NCBI RefSeq assembly: GCF_001463765.1
Contig: NZ_BBWK01000048.1
Location: forward strand, 42,760-106,759
Source: Aureimonas sp. AU4
GTDB lineage: Bacteria; Pseudomonadota; Alphaproteobacteria; Rhizobiales; Rhizobiaceae
Reading direction: 5' to 3'
DNA length: 64,000 nucleotides
Shown here: piece by piece, positions 39,945 to 51,031 of the stretch
How positions within the stretch are numbered: position 1 is the first letter of the stretch
How the letters are laid out: every line of letters starts with the position of its first letter
The notes under the pieces: generated by a model
Database searches by the model: none
The model's input: the letters and a program-made list of their open reading frames with translations, nothing else
What the model was told of the DNA's origin: nothing
Program-made: the position numbers and the translations under genes

Positions 39945-40152
39945 GGCGACTCGCGGTGTGGAGACGGTGGATAGGCGGGCCGGCGTTTCCGGCCAAGGCG
40001 GCGTTCTACCGGCTCGCCCCGCCCTTGGCAAAGCGCTGCGACAGCGTCGATACCAAGGCCTATCGTTCCAAGCTTTCGCGAGCGATGAGACGCGATTGCG
40101 CAAGTCTTGCGCTTTCTGGTGCAAAAAATGCTGAAAGACGCGTCAGACCGTA

Positions 40153-40182
40153 TCGACAGCGCGATCGGGAGCGGAGTATGTT
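40153..40182 (+). promoter_or_regulatory. Candidate promoter of the proS-DUF1467 intergenic RNA
   Basis: TCGACA (40153-40158), an 18-base spacer and TATGTT (40177-40182) on the plus strand, with predicted start near 40189. No plus-strand gene follows; a terminator does, at 40316. Confidence 0.45.
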
Positions 40183-40188
40183 TGTTTT

Positions 40189-40344
40189 GTGAAAGGGAGC
40201 GTTGCAAAGACGCACCAACACCGCCGGTCTCGTTTGGGAGGACGCGATCTTCGGCGCATGGACATGCTGCCCCGGCCAACGTTGCCGGCAGAAGATCCAG
40301 ACCGGCCATTCAGATATGCGAGGCGAAAGCCTCGCATTTTTTTT
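40189..40344 (+). ncRNA. Candidate trans-acting small RNA (about 155 nt)
   Basis: In the 483-base gap between proS and the DUF1467 gene (both minus strand), the plus strand has a promoter candidate, a long nested hairpin and a strong terminator. Outer stem GCCGGTCT (40223-40230) pairs with AGACCGGC (40299-40306); an inner stem GATCTTC (40246-40252) pairs with GAAGATC (40291-40297), leaving a one-sided 15-base bulge GTTTGGGAGG-containing loop; a GC-rich apical stem lies inside. No credible reading frame. From memory, the rhizobial alpha-r9 (Smr9C) sRNA family lies beside proS and is of similar size, so this may be a member; that identity is unverified. Confidence 0.6.
40316..40344 (+). terminator. 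Strong intrinsic terminator on the plus strand
   Basis: A perfect 9-bp stem (40316-40324 with 40329-40337) with a GAAA tetraloop, running into eight T residues. It works only in the plus direction, where there is no protein gene upstream, so it marks the 3' end of an untranslated RNA. Confidence 0.9.
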
Positions 40345-40427
40345 GCGCTATCGCCGGGCATCACGCCCGTCTGCCGCTGGCGTCGGAGGCAGCGTTCCAG
40401 CCGCTCAACCCGCCTGCGGCCAAGACC

Positions 40428-40694
40428 TCACGTGCCGGGGATCATGTGCGGGAAGCTGTCCGGGCCGATACCCAGAACCTCGGTCACGAGAAAGAACAAG
40501 CCAAGGACGATCGCCGAGACGAGCGTCGTCCAGGCCGCCTTGCGCGCGAAGGAAAAGCGTGCCGGCGCGCTATGCGCGGTGCCGAGGATCACGTCGTCCT
40601 CGTCGATCTGCGAGCGCATGCCGATCGGGAGGATCGCAAAGAGCACGGTCCACCAGATCACGAAGTAGAAGGCGAGTGTGGTGACGATACCCAT
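40428..40694 (-). CDS. DUF1467 family small membrane protein
   Basis: An 88-residue protein with two transmembrane helices flanking a polar loop: TLAFYFVIWWTVLFAILPIG, then FARKAAWTTLVSAIVLGLFF. Matches DUF1467, which sits between proS and rnj across Rhizobiales. Function unknown. GGAG precedes the ATG. Confidence 0.88.
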   Translation of the reverse strand: MGIVTTLAFYFVIWWTVLFAILPIGMRSQIDEDDVILGTAHSAPARFSFARKAAWTTLVSAIVLGLFFLVTEVLGIGPDSFPHMIPGT

Positions 40695-40777
40695 GGCCGC
40701 TCCTGGTGGGCTCGCGCACGCGGTGCGCGAGCCTTGATCCGAACGCTAGGCGAGCATTCGGACCGAAGATGGGCGCC

Positions 40778-42436
40778 TCAGGCGCGCGACACGAAGACGG
40801 TAACGGCCGGCTTCTTGCCCCAAGCATCGTTGGCTTCGGCACGAACGGCGCGGCGCACGGCCTCCCGCACGGTCTCCAGATCCTTCCGGCGGCCACGCGG
40901 GATCGACTCAACGGCACCGGCCGCAGCGTCGATCAGCGCCTCGACGATGCTCTCGCCTTCCTCGTCCTTCTCGGGAAGTCCCATGGCGACGACCTGAGGA
41001 TCGTCCACCAGCTCCAGCTTCGCGTCGACTTCCACGAGAACCGAGACGTGACCGGCCAGCGAGAGGCGGCGCCGTTCGCCGATGCCCATCTGCTCGGCGG
41101 TGCCGATCAGATAGCCGTCCTTGTACCAGCGACCGAAGGGAACCTCGTCCACGATCTCGGCCGGTCCCGGTGCGAGCCGCACCATCTTACCGTCGCGCAG
41201 CGAAACGACCTCGCCGATCCCCAGCTCCCGGGCGAGTTCAGCATGCGCCCGCAGGTGCTGCGCCTCGCCATGAGCCGGCACCGAGATCTTCGGGCGGATC
41301 CACTCGTACATCTGCCGGAGCTCGGACCGGCGCGGGTGGCCGGAAACGTGCACGAGGCGATCGTGGTCCTCGACCACCTTGATGCCACGCTCGATCAAGT
41401 CGTTCTTGATCTCGAGGATGGCCTTCTCGTTGCCCGGGATGGAGCGCGAGGAGAAGATCACCGTGTCGCCGCGCGACAATGCGACGGACGGGTGCTCATC
41501 GCGCGACAAGCGCGCCAGCGCCGCGCGTGGCTCACCCTGGCTTCCCGTCAGGATGATGACTGCCTTCTCGCGCGGGATGTAGCCGAAGTCCTGTTCGCTG
41601 AGGAACGGCGGAATGCCGTCGAGGTAGCCGAGCTCGTTCGCGACATCGGCGACGCGCTTCATCGAACGGCCCATCAGGAGGACCTGACGATCGGCGTCGC
41701 GTGCCGCTTCCGCAATCGAGCGGATGCGGCCGACGTTGGACGAGAAGGTCGTGATCGCGACCCGTCCTTCCGCCTCGCGGATGATTTCGGTCAGGGACTG
41801 ATTCACATCGCGCTCGGAGGGAGACACACCCTCACGCATCGCATTGGTCGAGTCGCACACGATCGCGAGGACGCCCTCGTCGCCAATCTGACGCAACCGT
41901 GCCTCATCGGTCGGGTCGCCGAGTGCGGGGGTCGGGTCGATCTTCCAGTCGCCCGTATGAACGACGGTGCCCGCTGGCGTGCGGATCGCAAGTGCGACCG
42001 GCTCGGGGATCGAGTGCGTGACGTTGACCGCCTCGATCGAGAAGGGACCAAGATCGAATCGGTCGCCCGCCTTGAACAGCGTCACCGGCACCTTAGCCGC
42101 GCCCGGCTCGCCTTCCCGCTTGGCGGCGAGCAGCGCGGCGGTGAAGGCGGTCGCGTAGACCGGAACCTTCAGGCGCGGCCAAAGGTCGAGGACCGCGCCG
42201 TAATGGTCCTCGTGCGCGTGGGTGATGACGAGGCCCTTGAGCTGTCCCTTGCGAGCCTCGATGAAGGAAATGTCGGGCAGGACGAGATCAACGCCGGGGA
42301 ACTCGGGTCCCGCGAAGGACACGCCGCAATCCACCGCGATCCACTCGCGCTTGTCCGCCGGCCCATAGCCGTAGAGGGCGAGATTCATACCAATCTCGCC
42401 AATGCCGCCCAGCGGCACGAATACCAGTTCGTTCAC
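40778..42436 (-). CDS. rnj: Ribonuclease J
   Basis: A 552-residue metallo-beta-lactamase/beta-CASP nuclease with 5'-3' exoribonuclease and endonuclease activity, used in rRNA maturation and mRNA decay. N-terminal ELVFVPLGGIGEIGMNLALY, the zinc motif HAHEDHYGA (H73, H75, D77, H78), VHTGDWKIDP, CDSTNAMREG and the beta-CASP SGHPRRSELRQMYEWIRP. With rne and rnr also here, three of the major RNA decay enzymes lie in one window. Confidence 0.96.
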   Translation of the reverse strand: MNELVFVPLGGIGEIGMNLALYGYGPADKREWIAVDCGVSFAGPEFPGVDLVLPDISFIEARKGQLKGLVITHAHEDHYGAVLDLWPRLKVPVYATAFTAALLAAKREGEPGAAKVPVTLFKAGDRFDLGPFSIEAVNVTHSIPEPVALAIRTPAGTVVHTGDWKIDPTPALGDPTDEARLRQIGDEGVLAIVCDSTNAMREGVSPSERDVNQSLTEIIREAEGRVAITTFSSNVGRIRSIAEAARDADRQVLLMGRSMKRVADVANELGYLDGIPPFLSEQDFGYIPREKAVIILTGSQGEPRAALARLSRDEHPSVALSRGDTVIFSSRSIPGNEKAILEIKNDLIERGIKVVEDHDRLVHVSGHPRRSELRQMYEWIRPKISVPAHGEAQHLRAHAELARELGIGEVVSLRDGKMVRLAPGPAEIVDEVPFGRWYKDGYLIGTAEQMGIGERRRLSLAGHVSVLVEVDAKLELVDDPQVVAMGLPEKDEEGESIVEALIDAAAGAVESIPRGRRKDLETVREAVRRAVRAEANDAWGKKPAVTVFVSRA

Positions 42437-42504
42437 ACTATCTCTCTTCGAATTCGCCCGTTCGGGCAGTCACAGTTCAGTTCGGCGTGGGACCTTGCCC
42501 GCCA

Positions 42505-43302
42505 TCAATTAGCGAAGCCGTCGCGGCCGTTCGGCGCGCCGGGCAGGAGAAAAAGGTCGCCAGCGGAAAACAGACGAAGCTCACCGCCGGGGAGTTCGAG
42601 GATCAGACGGCCGTTCTCGTCGAGGTCACGCAGCAGACCGGAAATCGCGGATCCATCCGGGAGGTTCACCCGGCAGGGCTCGCCAACTCCCCGCGCGTGA
42701 CCGAGCCAACGTTCTCGTATGAGGGCGAAGTGGCGTCCGGATGACCAGATGTCCAGAGCCTGCCGCATGCCCGACGCCAGCGCGAAGAACACGTCGTCGA
42801 GCGAAGCGTCGACGCCGGCGCTGCGCAAGGTCGCGACTTGATACGGAGCTTGCGTCGGACCGTGCGCGACGTTGACGCCGCAGCCGATGACGACGGCTTG
42901 CCGACCGTTCGCAAGCCGCTCGCTTTCCAGAAGGATACCGACCGCCTTACCGCCGCCGACCAGAACATCGTTCGGCCACTTGATCTCGACGGTATCGGGA
43001 TCGAGACCGCGGAGACGAGCCAACCCGTCGCGTGCACCGAGCGCTGCGACGAGCGGCAGATTGGAAAGAGCGGCCACCGGAGCCGGATCGATCAGGAGAA
43101 GCGACGCGTAGAGATTTCCACGCTCGGAAACCCATGTACGCCCGCGCCTCCCCCGGCCGGCGGATTGGCGTTCGGCGGTGACCCACAAGGGTCCGGGATC
43201 ACCGGCGCGGGCCGCCTCGAGGGCGACGCTGTTGGTCGACCCGACCTCGTCGAGCGCCAGCCGCCGGACGGCGGCTGATCGGGTGGTCGACGAAACGCTC
43301 AG
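42505..43302 (-). CDS. birA: Biotin--[acetyl-CoA-carboxylase] ligase, probable CTG start
   Basis: A roughly 265-residue biotin protein ligase that biotinylates AccB. Motifs: [34 protein letters not shown] (biotinyl-AMP loop), [28 protein letters not shown] and [11 protein letters not shown]. It lacks a DNA-binding domain, so it is a ligase only. No ATG, GTG or TTG occurs in frame near the needed N-terminus; the best start is CTG at 43302, which overlaps the nuoN stop as CTGA. Last gene of the nuo transcription direction before rnj. Confidence 0.9.
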   Translation of the reverse strand: MSVSSTTRSAAVRRLALDEVGSTNSVALEAARAGDPGPLWVTAERQSAGRGRRGRTWVSERGNLYASLLLIDPAPVAALSNLPLVAALGARDGLARLRGLDPDTVEIKWPNDVLVGGGKAVGILLESERLANGRQAVVIGCGVNVAHGPTQAPYQVATLRSAGVDASLDDVFFALASGMRQALDIWSSGRHFALIRERWLGHARGVGEPCRVNLPDGSAISGLLRDLDENGRLILELPGGELRLFSAGDLFLLPGAPNGRDGFAN

Positions 43303-44744
43303 AAGAAGGACTGAGCTGCGGCCGCGGCGGCCGCGAATATCGGTCCGGCCAACACGATATAGGCCGGGAAGACGAACAGCGTCGCCGCCCCCATCACGAC
43401 CTTGAGCTCGGTCCCCATCGGCTCGAAGCCGCCGACCGGTTCGTCGAACCACATCACCTTCACGACCCGCAGGTAGTAGAACAGGCCGATCGTCGACGCG
43501 ACGACGCCGATCACGGCCAGGGGAACGAGACCGGCCTGAACGGCCGCGACGAAGACGTAGTACTTGCCCCAGAACCCGAGCAGCGGCGGCAGGCCCGCCA
43601 ACGAGAGCATCAGCGCCGACAGTGCGATCGCGAGGATCGGATGCGTACGCGACAGGCCCGACAGGTCGGATACGTGCTCGACCATCCCTTCGGAGCGGCG
43701 CATGGCGAGAATGACCGCGAAGGTGCCGAGCGTCATGGCGACGTAGGTTACCATGTAGATCAGAACGCCCTGCACGCCCTGCTCCGTTCCCGCGGCGAGA
43801 CCGACGAGCACGTAGCCCATGTGACCGATCGACGAATAAGCCATGAGGCGCTTGAGGTTGCGCTGGCCGATCGCGGCAAACGAGCCGAAGACCATGGAGG
43901 CAATCGAGATGAAGACGAGAACCTGCTGCCAGTCCGGCGTGAGCGGGCCGAAGCCCTGCACCGTGAAGCGCGTGAGCAGCGCAACGGCCGCAACCTTGGG
44001 CGCACCGGCGAGAAGCGCTGTCACCGGCGTCGGCGCTCCCTCGTACACGTCCGGCGTCCACATGTGGAACGGCACGGCCGACATCTTGAAGGCGAGCCCG
44101 GACAGCACGAACACGAGGCCGACCAGCAGGCCGACGGAGCGAGCGCCCTCCTGGGCCACATGAGCCGCGATGGCAGTGAACTCGATCTGTCCTGTGAACC
44201 CGTAAACCAGCGAGGCGCCGTAGAGGAGCATGCCCGACGACAGAGCGCCCAGAACGAAGTACTTAAGTCCCGCCTCCGTCGACTTCACCTGATCGCGCGC
44301 GATCGCGGCGATGACGTAGATCGCCAGCGACTGCAGTTCGAGACCGAGATAAAGCGCGATGAGATCCCCGGCCGAGACCATCAGCATCATGCCGATGGTG
44401 GACAGGACCACGAGCACTGGAAACTCGAAGCGATCGAAATGCTGCGCCGTCGCGACGTTCACCGACATCAGGAGCGCCGCGGCCGAGCCGATCAGAACGA
44501 GCGTCTTCATGAAGCGCGCGAACGGATCGAGGATCACGGAGCCGCCGAAGGCGACGCCGTCCGGCGCGACGAACATCAGCCAGAAGGCCGCAAACAGGGT
44601 CAGGCCGACGGCCAGCGACAGAACGGTCCGGCCCGAGCGCTCGCCCAGGAACGTCCCGACCATGAGAAGGCCCATGGCACCGACGGCCATGATGAGTTCA
44701 GGCCCGACGATCGGCAGGCTGTCCGCGACGAATTGCGAGAACAT
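43299..44744 (-). CDS. nuoN: NADH-quinone oxidoreductase subunit N
   Basis: A 481-residue antiporter-like membrane subunit of complex I and one of its proton-pumping modules. About 14 hydrophobic segments, with the conserved [21 protein letters not shown] and [20 protein letters not shown]. It is the last nuo gene. The stop codon overlaps the probable CTG start of birA. Confidence 0.97.
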   Translation of the reverse strand: MFSQFVADSLPIVGPELIMAVGAMGLLMVGTFLGERSGRTVLSLAVGLTLFAAFWLMFVAPDGVAFGGSVILDPFARFMKTLVLIGSAAALLMSVNVATAQHFDRFEFPVLVVLSTIGMMLMVSAGDLIALYLGLELQSLAIYVIAAIARDQVKSTEAGLKYFVLGALSSGMLLYGASLVYGFTGQIEFTAIAAHVAQEGARSVGLLVGLVFVLSGLAFKMSAVPFHMWTPDVYEGAPTPVTALLAGAPKVAAVALLTRFTVQGFGPLTPDWQQVLVFISIASMVFGSFAAIGQRNLKRLMAYSSIGHMGYVLVGLAAGTEQGVQGVLIYMVTYVAMTLGTFAVILAMRRSEGMVEHVSDLSGLSRTHPILAIALSALMLSLAGLPPLLGFWGKYYVFVAAVQAGLVPLAVIGVVASTIGLFYYLRVVKVMWFDEPVGGFEPMGTELKVVMGAATLFVFPAYIVLAGPIFAAAAAAAQSFF

Positions 44745-44762
44745 GAGTGTCTCCTGCCGTTC

Positions 44763-46271
44763 TTATTGCGCCGAGGCGACGCTGCTGGCCGCCTCAAGGG
44801 CCGCCGTGTAGCTGCTTAGAATGTTGTCCACCGAGGCGGCCGTGACATCGAAGACAGGCATCGGGTAGACGCCGAAGAAGACGGTCAGAACAGCGAGCGG
44901 GTAGAGCAGCAGCTTCTCGCGCGGCGAGAGGTCGAGGATGGTGCGAAGGTTCTCCTTCGTCAGCGCGCCGAGAATGACGCGACGGAAGAGCCAGAGCGCA
45001 TAGGCCGCCGACAGGATGATGCCGGTGGTGGCGAAGATCGCGACCCAGGAATTGGCGCGGAACGCGCCCATGAGGGTCAGGAATTCGCCGACGAAGCCCG
45101 ACGTGCCCGGCAGGCCGACATTGCCCATCGTGAAGAGCAGCATCATCGCGGCATAAGCCGGCATGCGGTTGACGAGACCGCCGTAGGCGGTGATGTCGCG
45201 GGTGTGCATGCGGTCGTAGACGACGCCGACGCAGAGGAAGAGCGCACCCGAGATCAGGCCGTGGCTCAGCATCTGGAAGATCGCGCCCTGCAATCCCTGC
45301 TCGTTCGCCGCGAAGATGCCCATGGTCACGAAGCCCATGTGCGCGACCGACGAGTAGGCGATCAGCTTCTTGATATCCTCCTGCATCAACGCGACGAGCG
45401 ACGTGTAGATGATCGCGACGACGGAGAGCGTGAAGACGAATGGCGCGAAGTCGGCCGATGCCAACGGGAACATCGGCAGCGAGAAGCGGATGAAGCCGTA
45501 GCCGCCGAGCTTCAGGAGGATGCCGGCGAGGATCACCGACCCTGCGGTCGGCGCCTCGACGTGCGCGTCCGGCAGCCAGGTGTGGACGGGCCACATCGGC
45601 ATCTTCACGGCGAAGGACGCGAAGAAGGCGAGCCAGAGCCAGGTCTGCATCGAAGCCGGAAACTGGTAGCGCAGGAGGTCTGGGATCGAGGTCGTGCCGC
45701 TCACTGCGTACATCGACATGATCGCAACCAGCATCAGCACGGAGCCGAGGAAGGTGTAGAGGAAGAACTTATACGAGGCGTAGATTCGCCGCTTGCCGCC
45801 CCAAACGCCGATGATCAGGAACATCGGGATGAGCGAGCCTTCGAAGAAGACGTAGAACAGCACGATGTCGAGCGCGCAGAAGACGCCGACGACCAGCGTC
45901 TCCAAGACAAGGAACGCGATCATGTAGGACTTCACGCGCGTCTGGATCGCCTCGCGGCTGGCGAGGATGCAGATCGGCAGAAGGAAGGTCGTGAGGATCA
46001 CGAAGAGCATCGAGATGCCGTCGACGCCCATCCGGTAGGCGATGCCGCCCGAAAGCCACTCCGCCTCCTCGACGAACTGGAAGCCTGCCACGCCCTCGTC
46101 GAAGCCGATCCAGATGAAGAGCGACAGGACGAAGGTGAAGCCCGAGGTCCAGAGCGCGATGCGACGGATGTTGTCTCGTCCGCCCGGCGCATCCTCGTTC
46201 GTGAAGAGGATAAGGAGCGCGCCGATCAGCGGAAGAAAGGTGATGGTCGATAGGATCGGCCAGCCGGACAT
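44763..46271 (-). CDS. nuoM: NADH-quinone oxidoreductase subunit M
   Basis: A 502-residue antiporter-like proton-pumping subunit. Conserved: [20 protein letters not shown] with the key glutamate, [20 protein letters not shown] and [20 protein letters not shown]. Its ATG overlaps the nuoL stop by one base (TGATG). Confidence 0.97.
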   Translation of the reverse strand: MSGWPILSTITFLPLIGALLILFTNEDAPGGRDNIRRIALWTSGFTFVLSLFIWIGFDEGVAGFQFVEEAEWLSGGIAYRMGVDGISMLFVILTTFLLPICILASREAIQTRVKSYMIAFLVLETLVVGVFCALDIVLFYVFFEGSLIPMFLIIGVWGGKRRIYASYKFFLYTFLGSVLMLVAIMSMYAVSGTTSIPDLLRYQFPASMQTWLWLAFFASFAVKMPMWPVHTWLPDAHVEAPTAGSVILAGILLKLGGYGFIRFSLPMFPLASADFAPFVFTLSVVAIIYTSLVALMQEDIKKLIAYSSVAHMGFVTMGIFAANEQGLQGAIFQMLSHGLISGALFLCVGVVYDRMHTRDITAYGGLVNRMPAYAAMMLLFTMGNVGLPGTSGFVGEFLTLMGAFRANSWVAIFATTGIILSAAYALWLFRRVILGALTKENLRTILDLSPREKLLLYPLAVLTVFFGVYPMPVFDVTAASVDNILSSYTAALEAASSVASAQ

Positions 46272-48259
46272 CAGCGCATTCCCCCGAACATCATGAAGGT
46301 GACGAGCGCCGCGACGCCGATCAGCATGACGAAGGCATAGTGGTATAGGTAGCCGGTCTGCAGTTGCACGACGCGGTTGGTGACATCGAGAACCCGCGCC
46401 GAGATGCCGTCGGGACCCAGGCGGTCGATGACGGCGCCGTCACCCTTCTTCCACAGGAAGCGGCCGAGCCACTTGGCCGAGCGAACGAACAGGAAGTCGT
46501 AGAGCTCGTCGAAGTACCACTTGTTGAGAAGGAACTTGTAGAGCCCCGAATTGCGGGCGGCGAGCTGCGCCGGCTTCTCGGGCGAGCGGATGTAGAAGAC
46601 GTAGGCGACGATGAAGCCCAGCGCCATCGCGATGGTCGGTGACCAGACGACGAGCCCCGGCACCTCATGCGACTCATGGAGAATGTGGTTCTCCGGACCC
46701 GAGAAGAGCGCGCCGTTCCAGAAGGCGTCGTAGGAGCCGCCCAGGAAGAACGGGTAGAAGACGATGCCCGCCAGCAGCGCGCCGACCGACAGGACGTAGA
46801 GCGGCACGAGCATCACCTTGGGCGACTCGTGGACGTGGTGCATGACCTCATGGCTCGCACGCGGCTTGCCGTGGAAGGTCATGAACACGAGACGCCAGGA
46901 ATAGAAGCTCGTCAGAGCCGCCGCGATGACGGTCATGATATAGCCGTACATCGCGAAGGCGTTCTCGCCCGCGAACGCGCTCTCGATGATCGCGTCCTTG
47001 GAATAGTAGCCGGCCGTGAACGGGAAGCCGGTCAGCGCGAGGGTGCCGATCATCATGGTCCAGTAGGTGACCGGGATGTGCTTCCGAAGGCCGCCCATGT
47101 GGCGCATGTCCTGCTCGCCATCGACGGCGTGAATAACCGAGCCGGCACCGAGGAACAGAAGCGCCTTGAAGAAGGCGTGCGTGAAGAGGTGGAAGACCGC
47201 CGCTCCGTAGGCGCCGACGCCGAGCGCCACGAACATGTAGCCAAGCTGCGAGCAGGTCGAGTAGGCGATGACGCGCTTGATGTCGTTCTGGACGAGACCG
47301 ACCGTCGCGGCGAAGAACGCCGTCGTCGCGCCGATGAACGTCACGAAGGTCAGCGCCGAGTGGCTGAGCTCGAAGACCGGCGACATGCGCGCGAGCATGA
47401 ACACCCCTGCGGTCACCATGGTCGCCGCATGGATCAGCGCCGAGACCGGCGTCGGGCCTTCCATCGCGTCCGGCAGCCAGGTGTGCAGGCCGATCTGCGC
47501 CGACTTGCCCATGGCGCCCATGAACAGGAGCAGGCAAATCGCCGTCATCGCGCCGGCAGCCGAAAGCGAGTATCCCGCGAACTGCAGGATTGGCTGGCCT
47601 GCTTCGGCCGCCTCGCCCGCCGCCGCGCCGTGCTCGCCGCCGAGTTGCGCCACCATCTGGCCGGCGCCCGCGAAGATGTCCGTGAGGTTCACGGAACCGA
47701 ACACCGCGAACAGGCCGAAGATGCCGAGCGCGAAGCCGAAATCGCCGACGCGGTTGACGACGAAGGCCTTCATGGCCGCCGCGTTGGCCGAGGGCTTCTG
47801 GTACCAGAAGCCGATGAGGAGATAGGAGGCGAGACCGACGCCCTCCCAGCCGAAGAACATCTGAACGAGGTTGTCGGCCGTCACCAGCGTGAGCATGGCG
47901 AACGTGAAGAGCGAGAGGTAGGCGAAGAAGCGCGGCCGGGAGTCGTCATGGTGCATGTACCCGATCGAGTACACGTGAACGAGCGCAGACACCGTGTTGA
48001 CGACGACCAGCATGACGAGTGTCAGCCGGTCGATGCGCAGGGACCAGGATACGTCGAGCGTCCCGGCCTTCATCCATTGCAGGACCTTGATGCTTTCGAC
48101 ACCGTCGACGCCCACCAGGAAGGCGATCCAGGACAGGACCGCCGCGACGATCAACAGGCCCGACGTGACATATTCGGAGTTCTTGGCACCGATCGCATTG
48201 CCGAAGAGGCCGGCGATGAGGAAGCCAATGAGCGGGAGAAGGACGATCAGCGTGTACAT
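46271..48259 (-). CDS. nuoL: NADH-quinone oxidoreductase subunit L
   Basis: A 662-residue distal antiporter-like subunit, with the long lateral helix expected in the C-terminal part. Conserved: [40 protein letters not shown] and [18 protein letters not shown]. Located eight bases after nuoK. Confidence 0.97.
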   Translation of the reverse strand: MYTLIVLLPLIGFLIAGLFGNAIGAKNSEYVTSGLLIVAAVLSWIAFLVGVDGVESIKVLQWMKAGTLDVSWSLRIDRLTLVMLVVVNTVSALVHVYSIGYMHHDDSRPRFFAYLSLFTFAMLTLVTADNLVQMFFGWEGVGLASYLLIGFWYQKPSANAAAMKAFVVNRVGDFGFALGIFGLFAVFGSVNLTDIFAGAGQMVAQLGGEHGAAAGEAAEAGQPILQFAGYSLSAAGAMTAICLLLFMGAMGKSAQIGLHTWLPDAMEGPTPVSALIHAATMVTAGVFMLARMSPVFELSHSALTFVTFIGATTAFFAATVGLVQNDIKRVIAYSTCSQLGYMFVALGVGAYGAAVFHLFTHAFFKALLFLGAGSVIHAVDGEQDMRHMGGLRKHIPVTYWTMMIGTLALTGFPFTAGYYSKDAIIESAFAGENAFAMYGYIMTVIAAALTSFYSWRLVFMTFHGKPRASHEVMHHVHESPKVMLVPLYVLSVGALLAGIVFYPFFLGGSYDAFWNGALFSGPENHILHESHEVPGLVVWSPTIAMALGFIVAYVFYIRSPEKPAQLAARNSGLYKFLLNKWYFDELYDFLFVRSAKWLGRFLWKKGDGAVIDRLGPDGISARVLDVTNRVVQLQTGYLYHYAFVMLIGVAALVTFMMFGGMR

Positions 48260-48267
48260 CGCCGCGC

Positions 48268-48576
48268 TCAGCCTTTCATCGTGTTGACGTCGTCGACCGC
48301 GATCGAGCCGCGGTTGCGGAAGAAGACCACCAGGATCGCGAGGCCGATGGCCGCCTCGGCCGCCGCGACCGTCAGGATGAACAGGGCGAAGACCTGTCCT
48401 GCGAGGTCGTTGAGGAAGTGCGAGAAGGCGACGAGGTTGAGGTTCACCGAGAGAAGGATCAGCTCCACCGACATGAGGATGGTGATGATGTTCTTGCGGT
48501 TCATGAAGATGCCGAACACGCCCGTGACGAACAGGATGGCGGCAACCGTGAGATAGTGTCCGAGGCCGACGGCCAT
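48268..48576 (-). CDS. nuoK: NADH-quinone oxidoreductase subunit K
   Basis: A 102-residue, three-helix membrane subunit. Conserved glutamates of the proton path are in [17 protein letters not shown] and [20 protein letters not shown]. Full length, cytoplasmic membrane. Confidence 0.96.
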   Translation of the reverse strand: MAVGLGHYLTVAAILFVTGVFGIFMNRKNIITILMSVELILLSVNLNLVAFSHFLNDLAGQVFALFILTVAAAEAAIGLAILVVFFRNRGSIAVDDVNTMKG

Positions 48577-48601
48577 GGCTTTCGTTCCTTGAACCGTTTC
48601 C

Positions 48602-49219
48602 TCAGATGCCTTTGCCGGTCTCGACCTTGCGGATCTCGATGGCGGAAGCCGGATCGCGCGCGACCTGGACCGGGATGGACTGGCGCTTGGAGTTGTGGGT
48701 GCGGCGCAGGGTCAGGACGATCGCTCCGACCATGGCAACGAAGAGGATGAGGCCCGCGACCTGGAAGAAGAAGACGTAGCGGGTGTAGAGCACCGCGCCG
48801 AGCGCCTGAATGTTCGACATCTGCTCCAGCGGCGGGATCGGCATGACCGTCGAGCCCGACAGCTGCGGGTCGAAGTAGCCGCCCGATACCGCGATCACGA
48901 GCTGCGCCAGGAGAACGACGCCGATGATCGCTCCGATCGGCGCATATTCGAGCGCGCCCTGCTTGATGCGGCCGAAGTCCAGATCCAGCATCATCACGAC
49001 GAAGAGGAACAGGATCGCCACCGCGCCGACATAGACGACGATCAGGATCAGCGCGAGGAACTCGGCCCCAGTCAGGAGAAAGAGGCCGGCGGCCGCGACG
49101 AAGGTCAGGATCAGGAAAAGGACCGAATGGACCGGGTTGCGGGCCAGGACGACCATGAGGGCCGAGCCGACCGCGACCAGCGCGAAGAGGTAGAAGAAAA
49201 AGGCCTGCAGCCCCAACAT
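48602..49219 (-). CDS. nuoJ: NADH-quinone oxidoreductase subunit J
   Basis: A 205-residue membrane subunit with five hydrophobic segments. Conserved: [20 protein letters not shown] and [20 protein letters not shown], the latter containing the flexible helix that links quinone reduction to pumping. A 126-base gap separates it from nuoI. Confidence 0.95.
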   Translation of the reverse strand: MLGLQAFFFYLFALVAVGSALMVVLARNPVHSVLFLILTFVAAAGLFLLTGAEFLALILIVVYVGAVAILFLFVVMMLDLDFGRIKQGALEYAPIGAIIGVVLLAQLVIAVSGGYFDPQLSGSTVMPIPPLEQMSNIQALGAVLYTRYVFFFQVAGLILFVAMVGAIVLTLRRTHNSKRQSIPVQVARDPASAIEIRKVETGKGI

Positions 49220-49345
49220 GCCGGGCTCCCCTGATCTGGGTTCGACGTCCAGCCACCGAACACCCTCAAGGGTCGGCGGCGGCGCGTATCGGTGCGATCG
49301 AGACTGGAGCCGGGACTCAACGAGCCCCGCCCCTGCGGCGACCGA

Positions 49346-49837
49346 TTAACGGTAAGGCGCGTCCAGCGCAATGTTGCGAGCGATCTCGCGCTCCCAACGG
49401 TCGCCGTTCGCAAGGAGCTTCTCCTTGTCGTAGTAGAGCTCTTCGCGCGTCTCGGTCGAGAACTCGAAGTTCGGCCCCTCGACGATCGCATCCACCGGGC
49501 AGGCTTCCTGGCAGAAGCCGCAATAGATGCACTTCACCATGTCGATGTCGTAGCGCACCGTGCGGCGCGTGCCGTCGTTGCGTCGCGGACCGGCCTCAAT
49601 GGTGATGGCCTGTGCCGGACACACCGCCTCGCAGAGCTTGCAGGCGATGCAACGCTCCTGGCCGTTGGGATAGCGCCGCAGCGCGTGTTCGCCGCGAAAC
49701 CGCGGGCTGACCGGGTTCTTCTCGAACGGGTAGTTCACCGTCGCCTTAGGCGCGAAGAAGTAGCGCATGGAGAGCCCGAAGGCCTTCACGAACTCGATCA
49801 GGAACAGGGATCGTATGGTCTGGGTCAGCGCGGTCAT
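49346..49837 (-). CDS. nuoI: NADH-quinone oxidoreductase subunit I
   Basis: A 163-residue peripheral-arm subunit with two 4Fe-4S clusters (N6a, N6b), bound by [12 protein letters not shown] and [16 protein letters not shown]. Full length for alphaproteobacteria. It is flanked by unusually wide gaps for this operon (126 and 128 bases) in which I see no gene. Confidence 0.97.
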   Translation of the reverse strand: MTALTQTIRSLFLIEFVKAFGLSMRYFFAPKATVNYPFEKNPVSPRFRGEHALRRYPNGQERCIACKLCEAVCPAQAITIEAGPRRNDGTRRTVRYDIDMVKCIYCGFCQEACPVDAIVEGPNFEFSTETREELYYDKEKLLANGDRWEREIARNIALDAPYR

Positions 49838-49965
49838 CGAGTGGCCTCTCGTCTCCGTCTCCGGAGCCAGAACGGGGTGGGCGCGCCGATCGGTCTGCGC
49901 GCCACGTCAATCTCATAGCACCTCGTCCGGTCTTCGCCGGACGAGAGGTCTGGGGTGCCGATCCG

Positions 49966-51021
49966 TCAGGAAACGGCCGCCGCGCCCCAGCCCATGATCT
50001 GCAGCACGAAGGCGACGATCACGACCATCGCAAGCGAGATCGGAAGGAACACCTTCCAGCCGAGGCGCATCAGCTGGTCGTAGCGGTAGCGCGGCACGAA
50101 CGCCTTCACCATCGCGAACAGGAAGAAGCAGAACGCGACCTTGGCAAGGAACCAGATGACCCCGGGCACCCAGGTGAAAGGCGCAAAGCCGAAGGGCGGC
50201 AGCCAGCCTCCGAGGAACAGGATCGTCATCAGGCAGCACATCAGCGTAATCGCCGCGTACTCGCCGAGCATGAACATCATGTACGGGGTCGAGCCGTACT
50301 CGACCATGAAGCCCGCGACGAGCTCCGACTCGGCTTCCGGCAGATCGAAGGGCGGCCGGTTCGTCTCCGCGAGCGCCGAGATGAAGAAGATCACGAACAT
50401 CGGGAACAGAGCGAGCCAGTGCCAGTCGAGGAAGCTCGACGGCAGGCCAACCATGGTGCCGGGGCCGGTCGCCTGCGCCATGACGATGTCGGTCAGGTTC
50501 AGCGATCCGACGCAGAGCAGGACGGTGACGATCACGAAGCCGATCGACACCTCGTAGGACACCATCTGGGCCGCCGAGCGAAGCGCGCCGAGGAAGGCGT
50601 ATTTCGAGTTCGACGCCCAGCCGCCCATGATCACGCCGTAGACCTCAAGCGAGGAGATGGCGAAGATGTAGAGGATGCCGATGTTGATGTCGGCGATCAC
50701 CCAGCCGTCGGCCACCGGCACGACCGCGAAGGTCGCGAGCGCCAGCGTCACCGCGACCAGGGGCGCGAGCAGGAAGACCGGCTTGTCGGCCGAGGCCGGG
50801 ATCATCGGCTCCTTCAGGACGAACTTCAGAAGGTCGGCGAAGGACTGGAACAGGCCGAACGGTCCGACGACATTGGGGCCGCGCCTCATCTGCACGGCGG
50901 CCCAGATCTTGCGGTCCGCCAGAAGGATGTAGGCGATCAGCACCAGAAGAACGACGAGGAAGAGCAGGCTCTGCCCGAGGATCACCAGCGCCGGCCAGAC
51001 ATAGGTCGAGAAGGTTTCCAT
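49966..51021 (-). CDS. nuoH: NADH-quinone oxidoreductase subunit H
   Basis: A 351-residue, eight-helix membrane subunit that forms the quinone channel. Conserved: [51 protein letters not shown] and [20 protein letters not shown]. Confidence 0.97.
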   Translation of the reverse strand: METFSTYVWPALVILGQSLLFLVVLLVLIAYILLADRKIWAAVQMRRGPNVVGPFGLFQSFADLLKFVLKEPMIPASADKPVFLLAPLVAVTLALATFAVVPVADGWVIADINIGILYIFAISSLEVYGVIMGGWASNSKYAFLGALRSAAQMVSYEVSIGFVIVTVLLCVGSLNLTDIVMAQATGPGTMVGLPSSFLDWHWLALFPMFVIFFISALAETNRPPFDLPEAESELVAGFMVEYGSTPYMMFMLGEYAAITLMCCLMTILFLGGWLPPFGFAPFTWVPGVIWFLAKVAFCFFLFAMVKAFVPRYRYDQLMRLGWKVFLPISLAMVVIVAFVLQIMGWGAAAVS

Positions 51022-51031
51022 GAGCTCGGTC

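Noticed and set aside
40107..40997. A 296-codon plus-strand frame between proS and rnj
   Set aside because: It crosses the strong terminator at 40316-40344 and is antisense to DUF1467 and rnj; no protein features.
46667..48556. A 629-codon plus-strand frame rich in Arg, Asp, Glu and His
   Set aside because: Antisense to nuoL; composition is that of a complemented membrane-protein gene.
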